DNA of 64,000 nucleotides, taken from the NCBI RefSeq assembly GCF_005795905.1, contig NZ_VAWE01000001.1, forward strand, positions 3,766,001 through 3,830,000, in the 5' to 3' direction. Shown here in pieces: positions 16,948 to 27,240 of the stretch. The translations under genes and the position numbers were made by a program. Every line of letters starts with the position of its first letter. Within the stretch, counting starts at the first letter, position 1. The stretch comes from Streptomyces marianii. GTDB taxonomy: Bacteria; Actinomycetota; Actinomycetes; Streptomycetales; Streptomycetaceae. The notes under the pieces are model-generated. The model saw only the letters and a list, made by a program, of their open reading frames with translations. It was not told where the DNA came from and searched no databases.

Positions 16948-17643
16948 TCATGCGCGCCAGTCGAGCGGGACCTGCTTGGCCCGGTCCCATGGGCGTTCCC
17001 AGCCGGCGAAATGAAGGATGCGGTCGATCACTCCGGCGGTGAATCCCCAGACCAGAGCCGATTCGACCAGAAATGCCGGACCGAGGTGACCGCTGGGGTG
17101 GACGCTCGTGGCCCGGTTCGCGGGGTCCGTGAGATCCGCCACGGGAACCGTGAAGACCCGGGCGGTCTCGGCGGGGTCGACGGCGGCGACCGGGGAGCGC
17201 TCTCGCCACCAGCCGAGGACGGGGGTGACGACGAAACCGCTCACGGGGATGTACAGCCGGGGCAGCACCCCGAAGATCTGGACGCCGGACGGATCCAGAC
17301 CCGTCTCCTCCTCCGCCTCCCGGAGGGCCGCGCGGAGCGGCCCGGTGGTGGCCGGATCCCCGTCCTCGGGGTCGAGGGCGCCGCCCGGGAACGACGGCTG
17401 GCCGGCGTGGGAGCGCAGGCTGCTCGCCCGTTCCATGAGCAGCAGCTCGGGGCCCCGCGCGCCGTCCCCGAAGAGGATCAGCACGGCGGACTGCCGCCCT
17501 CCGCCGCTCTCGGGCGGCAGGAACCGGCTGAGCTGCTCGGGAGCGATCGTCCCGACGGACCGTTCCACGGGCTGCAGCCACTCGGGCAGGCCGTCGCCGC
17601 TCACGACCACATCGCCGCCGTAAGTCTCATGTGTGCGTGTCAT
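16948..17643 (-). CDS. Nudix hydrolase, CoA-pyrophosphatase type
   Basis: 231 residues from the ATG at 17643 (GGGGGTG upstream). The Nudix box spans about GALDPEDGDPATTGPL to LREAEEETGL with the REAxEExGL core (near residues 115-126). HAGQPSFPGGALDP just before it matches NudL-type CoA diphosphatases. It probably cleaves CoA or related dinucleotides to keep the pool clean. It is followed after 109 bases by the MarP-like gene; nth lies upstream on the same strand with a 213-base gap. Confidence 0.88.
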   Translation of the reverse strand: MTRTHETYGGDVVVSGDGLPEWLQPVERSVGTIAPEQLSRFLPPESGGGRQSAVLILFGDGARGPELLLMERASSLRSHAGQPSFPGGALDPEDGDPATTGPLRAALREAEEETGLDPSGVQIFGVLPRLYIPVSGFVVTPVLGWWRERSPVAAVDPAETARVFTVPVADLTDPANRATSVHPSGHLGPAFLVESALVWGFTAGVIDRILHFAGWERPWDRAKQVPLDWRA

Positions 17644-17856
17644 GGGCACCCCCGTGGTGTGCAACGAGTGCGGTGGCCGGGATCGTTCCGGCCGGCTCGG
17701 GCAGACCCGGGGCCCGGCAGGGCTCGGGAGACCCGGCAGGAGGACGGGACGACGAGCCCGGCAGGAACGACGGGGCCGCCGGCCCCGGGCGCAGCGGAGC
17801 CGGGCAACCGGGACCCCGCAGCCGACGTCCGGTCCGGCGGCAGGCACTCGGAGGGA

Positions 17857-18900
17857 TCACCCGGCCCCCAGCGGGGGCGCGGGCTCGCCCGGGTAGTCGG
17901 GCGGAGGGTTGAGACGCTGTCCGGGGAAGCCGCCCTTCTCGTACTTGAGGAGCTTCTTCGCCTTCTCCGGGTCGGTCTCGCCCTCCCCGTAGGAGGGGCA
18001 CAGATGCGTGATGGGACAGGCGCCACAGGCGGGCTTGCGGGCGTGGCAGATCCGGCGGCCGTGGAAGATCACCCGGTGGGAGAGCATCGTCCACTCGCTC
18101 TTCGGGAAGATCTCGGCGATCTCCGCCTCGATCTTGACCGGGTCCTCCTGCTCGGTCCACTTCCACCGCCGGGCGAGCCGCATGAAGTGGGTGTCGACGG
18201 TGATGCCGGGGACGCCGAACGCGTTCCCCAGCACGACGAAGGCCGTCTTGCGCCCCACGCCCGGCAGCCTGACCAGGTCCTCCAGCCGCCCCGGAACCTC
18301 TCCGCCGAAGTCGTCCCGCAGGACCCTGGAGAGGCCGAGCAGGGACTTCGCCTTCGACCGGAAGAAGCCGGTCGGCCTGATGAGCTCTTCCAGCTCCTCC
18401 GGCGCTGCCGCGGCCATGTCCTCGGGCGTCGGGTACTTCGCGAAGAGGGCGGGCGTCGTCTGGTTCACCCGCAGGTCCGTGGTCTGGGCGGACAGGACCG
18501 TGGCGACGAGCAACTGGAAGGGGTTCAGGAAGTCGAGCTCGGGATGTGCGTACGGATACACGTCGGCCAGCTCACGGTTGATCCGCCGAGCACGACGCAC
18601 CATCGCAAGCCTGGACTCGGGCTTGCCGGCCGGCGCCTGGGCCGACGTCCGGGAGGCCACGGCTTTCTTCGCGGGGACTGCCCGCTTCGCGGTGGCGGCC
18701 TTCTTCGCTGCGGGCTTCTTCGCTGCGGGCTTCTCGGGCGCGGCCGCGGCCTTGGAGGCCGTCGGCTCCCCGGCAGAGGCCCCGGCCTCCGCCGGGCCCC
18801 TCGGGACGGCATTCTTCTTGACCGCGGTCTTCTTCGCGGCAGCCGTCCTCGCCTCCGGCGTCTTCCGCGCGGCCGCCCGCGGCGTCTCCGGGGAAGCCAT
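17857..18900 (-). CDS. nth: Endonuclease III with histone H1-like N-terminal tail
   Basis: 347 residues from the ATG at 18900; an ATG at 19032 would add 44 residues and cannot be excluded. It is a DNA glycosylase/AP lyase for oxidised pyrimidines. The helix-hairpin-helix LPGVGRKTA (212-220) carries catalytic Lys218, with Asp236 in VDTHFM. Four cysteines, C285-x6-C-x2-C-x5-C301, bind the 4Fe-4S cluster. Residues 1-95 are an Ala/Lys/Pro-rich extension with repeated AAKK/PAAKK words, like linker-histone tails, probably binding DNA non-specifically. It is divergent from crp. Confidence 0.93.
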   Translation of the reverse strand: MASPETPRAAARKTPEARTAAAKKTAVKKNAVPRGPAEAGASAGEPTASKAAAAPEKPAAKKPAAKKAATAKRAVPAKKAVASRTSAQAPAGKPESRLAMVRRARRINRELADVYPYAHPELDFLNPFQLLVATVLSAQTTDLRVNQTTPALFAKYPTPEDMAAAAPEELEELIRPTGFFRSKAKSLLGLSRVLRDDFGGEVPGRLEDLVRLPGVGRKTAFVVLGNAFGVPGITVDTHFMRLARRWKWTEQEDPVKIEAEIAEIFPKSEWTMLSHRVIFHGRRICHARKPACGACPITHLCPSYGEGETDPEKAKKLLKYEKGGFPGQRLNPPPDYPGEPAPPLGAG

Positions 18901-19148
18901 GAAGGTAGTCCTATTCTTCGCTTTTGCTACTTCTGTCGGTACGGACGAATCATGTTCGCCCACAGCGGAATCCTGCTCCCCTGCCACTCTGATGGCCCCC
19001 TCGGCCTGTGCTCTCACCGGCGAATTGGACACCCGGCCAGCCTAAGGGCCGCCACGGACATCTGCCCCGGCCATGGCGGATCACCACTCGAATCGGCCCC
19101 TGCCTCACGACAGGAGGGGCAGGTGCGTCAAACTTGTGTCGGGCCCTT

Positions 19149-19162
19149 GTGATCGATCGCAC
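19149..19162. promoter_or_regulatory. Candidate Crp operator upstream of crp
   Basis: GTGATCGATCGCAC keeps the GTG-N8-CAC spacing of Crp sites (GTGA-N6-TCAC with one mismatch), 64 bases before the crp start. It suggests autoregulation; unproven here. Confidence 0.4.
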
Positions 19163-19225
19163 TGTTTTGGTGTGCGGCATCATGGGGACCACCGTCCCCT
19201 GAGCAGGTCGACAAGGAGAGAACTC

Positions 19226-19900
19226 GTGGACGACGTTCTGCGGCGCGCCCCGCTCTTCGCGGCGCTCGATGACGAGCAGGCCGCGGAGCTCCGCGCCTCG
19301 ATGAGTGAAGTGACGCTCGCCCGCGGCGACGCGCTCTTCCACGAGGGCGACCCCGGCGACCGCCTCTACGTGGTCACCGAGGGCAAGGTCAAGCTCCACC
19401 GCACCTCGCCCGACGGCCGGGAGAACATGCTGGCCGTACTCGGCCCCGGTGAGCTGATCGGCGAACTGTCCCTCTTCGACCCGGGTCCGCGCACCGCGAC
19501 CGCCACCGCCCTCACCGAGGTCAAGCTCCTCGGCCTCGGCCACGGCGACCTGCAGCCCTGGCTGAACGCGCGCCCCGAGGTGGCCACCGCCCTGCTGCGC
19601 GCCGTCGCCCGCCGGCTGCGCAAGACCAACGACCAGATGTCCGACCTGGTCTTCTCGGACGTCCCCGGCCGTGTCGCCCGGGCGCTCCTCGACCTCTCGC
19701 GCCGCTTCGGCGTGCAGTCGGAGGAGGGCATCCACGTCGTCCACGACCTGACCCAGGAAGAGCTGGCCCAGCTCGTCGGCGCCTCCCGCGAGACAGTGAA
19801 CAAGGCGCTGGCCGACTTCGCACAGCGTGGCTGGCTCCGCCTCGAGGCCCGTGCCGTCATCCTGCTCGACGTGGAACGCCTCGCCAAGCGTTCCCGTTGA
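19226..19900 (+). CDS. crp: Crp-family transcription regulator
   Basis: 224 residues from the GTG at 19226 (AAGGAGAG upstream). The N-terminal cyclic-nucleotide-binding beta-barrel (about 8-120) contains GDRLYVVTEGKVKLH and PGELIGELSLFDPGPRTATATA, including the Glu and Arg of the cAMP pocket. The C-terminal helix-turn-helix is LTQEELAQLVGASRETVNKALADF (about 175-198), matching the recognition helix of Streptomyces Crp. In S. coelicolor Crp controls germination, growth and antibiotic clusters. The gene ends before a very strong terminator. Confidence 0.95.
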   Translation: MDDVLRRAPLFAALDDEQAAELRASMSEVTLARGDALFHEGDPGDRLYVVTEGKVKLHRTSPDGRENMLAVLGPGELIGELSLFDPGPRTATATALTEVKLLGLGHGDLQPWLNARPEVATALLRAVARRLRKTNDQMSDLVFSDVPGRVARALLDLSRRFGVQSEEGIHVVHDLTQEELAQLVGASRETVNKALADFAQRGWLRLEARAVILLDVERLAKRSR

Positions 19901-20031
19901 CCCGCCCGGCCCGTTACGGCCGGGCCACGAGCCCGTACGACCCGCACAGGGCCGTGAGACGGTCGGACGCGGACGCCGGGCCCGGCGTCCGACAGCGCGG
20001 CGGGGGCACACGGCGCGTCCCGCACCGCACA

Positions 20032-20077
20032 TGCGAAGGGGTCGCCCGGCGGATGGTCGCCGGGCGACCCCTTCGCA
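20032..20077. terminator. crp terminator, 20-bp perfect stem
   Basis: Arms 20032-20051 and 20058-20077 are perfectly complementary with a 6-base loop. It lies between convergent crp and the truncated gene, so it probably works in both directions. Confidence 0.9.
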
Positions 20078-20125
20078 CGCCCCGGGTGTCCTCCCGGGCT
20101 CGTCGGGACACTCCTGTCCGGTCGG

Positions 20126-20348
20126 TCAGCGCTTGCCACCGTCCACGATCAGCGGCTTTCCGGTCCCGCCGCCGCACGGAACGGCGTACACGGGATTCTT
20201 GGCCGCAGCGTCCCCGTAGGCGTCGATGCACTGGTTCATCAGGACCTTGTCCGTCAGCGAATCGTTGAGGATCTTGTTCGCCCGGACGGCCGGGGGCGAG
20301 GGCTCAGCCGGCACGGAGCCCCAGGGCGGGCCGGGGCGGAGACCCCAA
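20126..20348 (-). pseudogene. 3' remnant of a conserved secreted-type protein, cut by a palindromic repeat
   Basis: The last ~55 codons survive (PAVRANKILNDSLTDKVL ... NPVYAVPCGGGTGKPLIVDGG, ending KR and TGA at 20126). Cys residues in MNQCID and VPCGGG suggest an exported domain. Upstream the frame continues only through the repeat and transposon end, so the N-terminus is gone. A GTG start inside the repeat edge (VPAEPSPP) is possible but would lack a signal peptide. In related genomes a gene is expected here between crp and the MBL gene. Confidence 0.6.
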
Positions 20349-20435
20349 GGACTGTTCCGCGATCCCCGGGGGGCGGGCGACGACGGCCACGGCGCTTCGC
20401 CGCGTTGTCGAATCATCCGAGTGCACCCGGTACGA
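20349..20435. repeat. Left part of palindromic repeat (MITE-like copy A)
   Basis: Starts AAGGACTGTTCCGCGATCC and aligns along its length with the intact copy at 32243-32408. The other part is 27169-27240. The copy was split by the Tn3-family transposon; 20431-20435 (TACGA) is its left target duplication. Confidence 0.85.
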
Positions 20436-20478
20436 GGCCCTGTTCTCGTATAGCTACGGCGAGGTGGCGAGTAGCGCT

Positions 20479-20710
20479 GCGTAGTCGCGGTGACTCGGCG
20501 TGATGGCCGACCCGGCGCCGGTCGAATGGCGAGTGGGGGCGGAATCGACCGATTACGCCCCCTCGGGTCGACCCAATGGCCACAGGCGGGCATATCGGGA
20601 TAAATCGGTACGCCGATCCAATCGAGTCTGCTCGCCAATTGCGCCTCCCTATTTCGCCCCCTTACGCTCGTGATCTGGCGTCGCCGGAAAGACAAGGAGG
20701 GGGACGAAAC
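20479..20710. promoter_or_regulatory. Putative res site / tnpR promoter region
   Basis: 232 bases between the transposon end and the resolvase gene, AT-richer than average. It has short inverted repeats (for example GGGGGCG ... CGCCCCC around 20535-20562, and ATCGG words at 20598-20622). Tn3 resolution sites usually lie here; the exact subsites cannot be assigned by eye. Confidence 0.4.
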
Positions 20711-21640
20711 ATGACGGATCGTCTGTATCTGCGGCATTCCACCGACAAGCAGACGAATGCTCGTCAACTTCATGCTCTGGGTGATCTACTCAAGTCCGGC
20801 GCTCCGAAGTATGAGGACCCGGCGACGTCGTCCCGCGTCTACGCCATCAACCGCTCCGGGTTCCGCGAGCTTCTCGACGAGGCAGCGGTCGGCGACACCA
20901 TCGGCATCGCGGATGCCGCGCGGCTGTTCCGCTCGACCAAGGACGTCATCCAGATCCGCGAAGTCCTCCAGCGGCGCGGTCTGCACCTGCGCATCGCGAC
21001 CGGCGCCTGGTCCGGCTTCGACCTGGCGGCCGACGACCCGCAGACCAAGCTGTTCGTCACGATGCTCGCCGGGGTCTTGGAGTTCCAGCGCGACATGATC
21101 TCGGAGAACACCAAGGAAGGCATTGCCGCCGCCGAAGCCGGGGGCAAGACGCTGGGCCGACCGGCCGCGCTCGACGAGGATCAGGCGGCCGACATTGTCG
21201 ACGCGTACGCTAAGGGTGCCGCGGTCAAGGCGCTCGCCCGGCAGTGCAACGTCGCGCCCAAGACCATCCGCAGGGTGCTCGACGCGGCTGGGGTCCGCGA
21301 CATCCGCGACGTCCCGGAGTCACTCGACGGCGTGACCACCGACGCCGAGGACCAGGAGCCGGCGCCCGAGCCCGCGCAGCCGCACACCATCGACATGCCC
21401 GGCCTACTCGCCGAACACCTCAAGGCCTCCGAGACCGCCGAGATTCGCGAAGCACTGCGCGGGGGCCGGACCATCCGCCGAGGGCAGGGCTACTCTGTGC
21501 GCGTCACCGCCCCACTCGCGCTCCACGAGGCCACGCTGGGGCAGTGCGCCGCCCTCGCCGGCGAAGGCTCCACCCCGGCCGGGCGCAAGGCATACCGCGC
21601 TTACGCCGACCGGATCGCCGCGGCCATGCGGACGCCCTGA
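20711..21640 (+). CDS. tnpR: Serine resolvase/invertase (TnpR-like) with long C-terminal extension
   Basis: 309 residues from the ATG at 20711 (AAGGAGG upstream). The catalytic domain has the YxRxSTDKQ motif with nucleophile Ser10, FLxTxxAGVLEFQRDMISENTKEGIAAA (about 115-142), and a helix-turn-helix LARQCNVAPKTIRRVL (about 176-191). A typical Tn3 resolvase is ~185-200 residues; here an extra ~110-residue C-terminal region of unknown role follows. It resolves cointegrates at res. It is the only apparently intact recombination gene of the transposon. Confidence 0.88.
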   Translation: MTDRLYLRHSTDKQTNARQLHALGDLLKSGAPKYEDPATSSRVYAINRSGFRELLDEAAVGDTIGIADAARLFRSTKDVIQIREVLQRRGLHLRIATGAWSGFDLAADDPQTKLFVTMLAGVLEFQRDMISENTKEGIAAAEAGGKTLGRPAALDEDQAADIVDAYAKGAAVKALARQCNVAPKTIRRVLDAAGVRDIRDVPESLDGVTTDAEDQEPAPEPAQPHTIDMPGLLAEHLKASETAEIREALRGGRTIRRGQGYSVRVTAPLALHEATLGQCAALAGEGSTPAGRKAYRAYADRIAAAMRTP

Positions 21641-21716
21641 CGGGGGCCTACGGAAGGTGCCAACGATCACATGGCGCTACATGCCCCTTCGTCACAGCAC
21701 GAGAACACTTGGCTGG

Positions 21717-23914
21717 TCAGTCGGCGGCAGGGCGCCAACGGGAGGCCCCCCGCACTGCTGACCAGGCTCCGCACCCCCAGATCGAGACACTGAGGATCAG
21801 CACCCCGCCCAGCAGATATCCCAGTACCGGCCATGACAGTTGCGCGCCGACGACCGGGTCGGTGTAAGGACCCGACAGCCAGAGATACACAAGTGCCCCG
21901 ATGGCGGCAGCCATGACCGTGGGCATGAGCAGGACCCATGCCGCGACGGATACGAAGAGCCTGCGGCGTCCGGTGAGCACTCCGAGTGGGGCGAACGATC
22001 GGCTGTGGCGCAGGAACTCTGCGATGCTGTTGAGCCCGATGGCCAGGCCTACGACGATCAGGGCGAAGCAGCCGAACAGCGTGACCCAGGTGACCCGGCT
22101 ACCGCGGAGCAGAGCACTGCTCAGCCAGCCGCCTCCCGGGGCCTCCACGACGCTCGCCACGGCGAGTTGAAGGTTCGCGGCATGTTTCACCGCGGCGATA
22201 TCCAGGTTCTTGCCCAACGGGGCCATGAGAACCACTTGGCTGCTCTCCTCGGCGGGAAGCTCGCTGACGAGTGGGCCCTCCCGCAGCTGGATCCGGCCGC
22301 TGGGCGCGTACCATCTGGCGAGCTCGGCCAGTCGGGCATCCCGGTCCGCCACGGTCGCCGGAAAACCGGCCCCGCCGCAGTCCCGCTGGATGGCCCGGAG
22401 CTCCTCGCACGGAGCCTGGAGAACGGACAGCACGCTTCCGTCGGGGGCCGGCCCGGTGCGCAGAGAGAAGACGGCCGCGTCCGTGGGGAGATGGGCGAGG
22501 AAGGCCGATGTGCGTGCGTTGTCCCGGGGCGTCGCGACGGTGAGCACGCTGGTGCCGATGCGCTGGGCGGTCGCCTGAGCGGCGAGCATGGGTTCGCTCA
22601 GCCGACTGGTGTTGAGCTGGACCTGGCCGATCAGACCGATGGCGACGACGAATCCGGCGACCAGCCGCGCGGTGACGCCGGGCTGGGCGGTCAGCCATCG
22701 CCCGGCGACCAGAGTGCCCGTGCCGCCTCGCCGGCGTCCGAGCCGCGCGAGGAGCCGTCCCAGGGCCGCCACCATCAGAGCAAGGACGGCAGGAAGCGTG
22801 GCGAATGTAATCAGGGCGGCGACGAAGTAGACGGCCAGGAACAGGCGCGGATTGTCGGGCGCGAGGAGTCCTGGGCCGCGGGTCGCGAGCAGCAGGGACA
22901 CCGGGAAGAGCGCGGGCCACCAGCGGGGCAGTCTGCGGCTTCGGATGCCGGGGCGGGTGGTGGGGAGCGACGCGTTGTGCCGGTGGAGGACGACGACCAG
23001 CACGAGGACGACCAGGACGCATGCGGTGGCCGTCAGCCCCAGCGGTACCGCTGCCGCGCGGACGCTCGCTGCGGGGATGGTGAAGCCGGTGAACGGCAGG
23101 GAGATGCCTGCTGCCACCATACCCATGAGCGAGCCCAGGCCAAGGACCGCGCCTAGGAGGACCGGCAGCCCTGCCTCACCCACGTTGACCAGCGACCGAG
23201 CCGTCTGGCTGGCACCGAGAGCATCCAGGAGCGCCGCCCTTCGGTCCCGAGCCTCCCCTCCTGCCCTAGCTGCGATCACCACGAGCACCGCGGCAGGGAA
23301 GATCATGAGCCCAATGACGGCGAGGGCGAAGAGTTCGAGGGGCTCGGCGAACTGCGGATCACCGATGTAGGGGCCCTTGGCACCGTACCCGGTGATGGTG
23401 AACATCCGCTCCTTGTCCACCACCGAGTCGAGGGGACGTACGTAGGCCAATCGTTCCGTGGAGTTGACCAGACCGGCCTCACCGATCCGCCCCACGTCAC
23501 GTCCCAGACGCCCAGAGCTGCCCTCAGCCGCGGCGGCCTCGGCGAGGGCCGGGGACAGCACCGCCTCTCCCGGGCGGGGCCACGCCGTCACACCGGGAGG
23601 GGGAGGCGCGTCAGCCGTCAGCGGGACCACCGAAACCACCGAATACTGCAACCCGCCCACGACATCGAAGCCAGGCTTCCACAAGGCGATGGGCTTCTCC
23701 GTCGGGTGACCTTGCAGCACGCGCGGGCTGCGCGCCTCGGATTGCTGCTCCATCGAGCCGTAGACGGCAGCGGCTGATACGAGAGCCCCCGCTGCGAAGG
23801 TGAGGGCCGCCGCCGCGCACAGCAGCGCGACGGTTCGGATCAGACCGCCACGGGAGCCGGCGCCCGCAGCCCGCCCAACGCGCAGGAGTTGTACGGCCAG
23901 GTGCTTGCCGCCCT

Positions 23915-23918
<4 letters not shown>
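21717..23918 (-). CDS. FtsX-like ABC transporter permease (transposon cargo)
   Basis: 733 residues from the GTG at 23918, overlapping the ATPase stop by 4 bases (GTGA). An N-terminal membrane helix (about 28-48) is followed by a large extracytoplasmic domain (about 50-190). Then come several helices (about 195-215, 240-290, 295-320), a second periplasmic-like domain (about 440-600), and C-terminal helices (about 610-720). This is the MacB/FtsX layout, used for exporting peptides, extracting lipids or sensing antimicrobials. Its partner ATPase and the tail of a small secreted protein lie directly upstream, hinting at a peptide-export cassette. Confidence 0.82.
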
Positions 23919-24655
<737 letters not shown>

Positions 24656-24680
24656 CCCTACCTCATTCACGTAACGGGAA

Positions 24681-24709
24681 CGGGCCGGCCGCAGTGTGCG
24701 GCCGGCCCG
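24681..24709. terminator. Hairpin between the chimeric tnpA and ABC genes
   Basis: 13-bp perfect stem 24681-24693/24697-24709 (CGGGCCGGCCGCA/TGCGGCCGGCCCG) with a 3-base loop, about 60 bases past the stop at 24768. Probably the native terminator of the small secreted protein gene whose tail is fused to tnpA. Confidence 0.75.
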
Positions 24710-24767
24710 ATGACTTGAGCAGGCGGAGCTGACGCCTACAACTCGTGGCGATCAGCTCCGGCCACGA

Positions 24768-27054
24768 TCACGCGGCCCAGGGACCACAGGTGTCGGACGA
24801 AAACTGCTCCTGACGGCAGGCGCGGATCTGGTAGATACCCGAACTGGCGGTCGAGGACACGGTCGTGTTGGAGCCGCTCTTGTTCCAGAGGGTCTTGGTG
24901 GAGCCCGGCGCCGAGTAGCGGTAGTACTGCCCGTACGCGGAGCGGCTGTCGGAGGCGCACGCCGTACCGGTGCCCCACCACATCTCGTCCCGGGCGGCGA
25001 AGGTGGCGTTCACCAGCTTCCGCAGGGCCGCGCGCATGTTGGCCCGGTTGACGAACAGATGCCGCACCCGCCGCAGCGTCGCCTCGCTCTCACCGTGCTT
25101 GCCAGTCACCGCGACCCGCTTGATCCCCATATTCATACCCAAACCGAACAAAACGAGGAGCAGGCGACGACGCAGCACGTCCTTGGACAAATTCTCGCGC
25201 GTGGCCACCGAGGTGAACTCGGCGATGAAGTCCGTGTCGAACTCGGCGTATTTCAGTATGTCCAGGAGATCGATGGTGCCCCACCGCCGCTCGATCTCGC
25301 CCTTGATCGCCACCAAAGATTCCGGCTCCTCCTGCTTCTCGCGCGGGGAAACCCGGATCCACGGCTCGCCGTGCTTCTTCACGATCGCCACCCCGCCCGT
25401 GGTGCCCTCGGCCAGGGCCCGCTCGAAGCGGTTCAGCGAGGTGCGGAGCTTGCCTTGGAGGGCGTCGATGAACTCCCCGGCGTCCTGCGGCTGGCGGATC
25501 GCGGCGTAGTGCACGTCCCGGTTGTCCTCGAAGTCGGCCGGCAGGTCGTCCTCCGGGTTACGCCACCGGTTCGCCCCCACCACCCAGATCTCCCGCCGCC
25601 GCAGCGCGTCCCGCAAGCTGACCAGCACGCACAGCTCGTACGGGATGCGCTCGACGCGGCCCTTGTCGTCCACTACCGCCGCCCGCCACTGCTCGGGCAC
25701 CACACCCTCCAGCGGCACCGTCTCGGCCGGGTCGAAGGACGCGCCCTCCTTCAGGGGCTGCTCCAGATAACGCTGGAGCAGGTCGATCGCGTCCATCACC
25801 GGCAGGTAGGCGGTGTTGTTGCACTTCAGCTCCAGCGCCTTGAGCAGCGGCGAGAGCATCCGCCGCCAGTGCGCCGAGTACGACGACCGCAGCACCGTGC
25901 GCACCCGGGCCTTGTAGCGGGCCTCGTTCGCCGCGGCCTCCGCGGCGAGGGCCTTCAGCGTCTTCTCCCCGCCGACCACCGGATAGATCACCCGCCGCAC
26001 CGTCCCGGCCGGGTCGGACAAAGCGGCCTCGGCGACCCGCAGCAGCATCGCGTCCTTGCCCCGGATCTTCTTCAGCTCGGCGTTCAGCTCCTTGTCGACC
26101 TTCCGCTCCGCCCGCGTGTTGATCTTCAGCACGAGCCGGATGAACAGGTCCACGAGCGAATCGGTGATCTCCGTCTGCCGCACATGGCACAGCGTGGCCA
26201 GCAGCGTCAGGCACCGCGGCGGCTTCATCCGCTCCAGGTTCGCCGGGTACTCCTTCGACGCCCGCGCCCGCCAGGCGTCCACCAGCTTCTCCGACACGTC
26301 CGCGAACAGGTCCGCGGGCAGCTCCAGCTTCCGTACCCGCTGGAGCTTGTTCACCTCCGCCAGCAGGCTCTCCAGCCCCGGCGCCCCCGGGTCCGTCTTC
26401 AGCTCGGCGAAGTACGACCGCCCGCCACCGGCTACGGCGCCGTCACCGTCGCCTTCCTCATCGTTCTCGGCGCTGCCCGCGATCAGATCCTCCAGCCGCG
26501 AGCGGGTCGCGTGCGAAAGCCGGTCCAGCGTGCTACGGCAGAACTGTGCCTCGAAGTCCTTGACCGCCTTGCCCACCAGCCGCCCGACCTGCTTCGGGGC
26601 CGGCGGCTCGATGTGGTCGTTGCGGCACCGGGCCACCACGGCCGCCGCAAGGCGCTCCCGCGACAGCTCCACCGGACACAGCTCCGCGGCCAGCCACTGG
26701 GCCAGGCGCTCCTAGTCCCTCCTCGGTGTTCGCCCGGAACCCGTACGCCTCCCGGATCTCCTTGCGGTGCCGCTTGATCCGGTCGCCCTGCCAGTCGTAG
26801 GACGCCCACGCCTCCGCCGGGACCTTTACCTGCTGGGCCACGTACTCCACCGCGGCGGCCGGCATCTCCTTGGCGGACTCCGGGAACCGGGCCTCCACCT
26901 CGAGAAATTTCAGCAGCAGCGCGAATCCGAGCCTGGTCGCCCCGGACTTGTTCCGCACCCTCTTCATGTCGTCTTCGAGCAGCGTCCAGACCTCGATCAG
27001 GTCCTCCGGCTCCCAGTCCTGCCTCACCCGTACTCCCTCAGCTAGTTGGATCAT
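24768..27054 (-). pseudogene. tnpA: Tn3-family transposase, frameshifted and fused to a secreted-protein tail
   Basis: The N-terminal DUF4158 part starts at the ATG at 27054 (MIQLAEGVRVRQDWEPED) and reads to REAYGFRANTEEGL. There the frame breaks (about 26714) and continues one frame over as ERLAQWLAAELCPVELSRE. The rest is a classical Tn3 transposase up to GTGTACASDSR (about 24943), in the catalytic DDE domain. It then switches in frame to SAYGQYYRYSAPGSTKTLW ... CRQEQFSSDTCGPWAA, an unrelated Ser/Thr/Tyr-rich stretch with paired Cys that looks like the C-terminus of a small secreted protein. The last catalytic Glu region is missing, so the enzyme is dead. Confidence 0.88.
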
Positions 27055-27168
27055 CACATCGTGGCGAGCAGGGAGTGGTTCCAAGATCAGAAAGCCACAG
27101 CCGTTGTCAGAGGGTTACTTAGAGCTACACGCCACCTGGCCGTAGCTATACGAGAACAGGGCCTACGA

Positions 27169-27240
27169 GGACGACTCTCCGCCTTGCGACGCACCGCATC
27201 CGACGCCGCGCGCCGGCCCCCAGGAATTGCGGGACAGCCC
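27169..27240. repeat. Right part of palindromic repeat (MITE-like copy A)
   Basis: Continues copy A after the transposon (GACGACTCTCCGCCTTGCGA ... GCGGGACAGCCC). It abuts the stop codon of the MBL gene (27241). 27164-27168 is the right TACGA duplication. Confidence 0.85.

Noticed and set aside
25059..26777. 572-codon plus-strand ORF opposite the Tn3 transposase
   Set aside because: Composed of His/Arg/Pro/Leu-rich shadow sequence; the minus strand has clear Tn3 transposase motifs.
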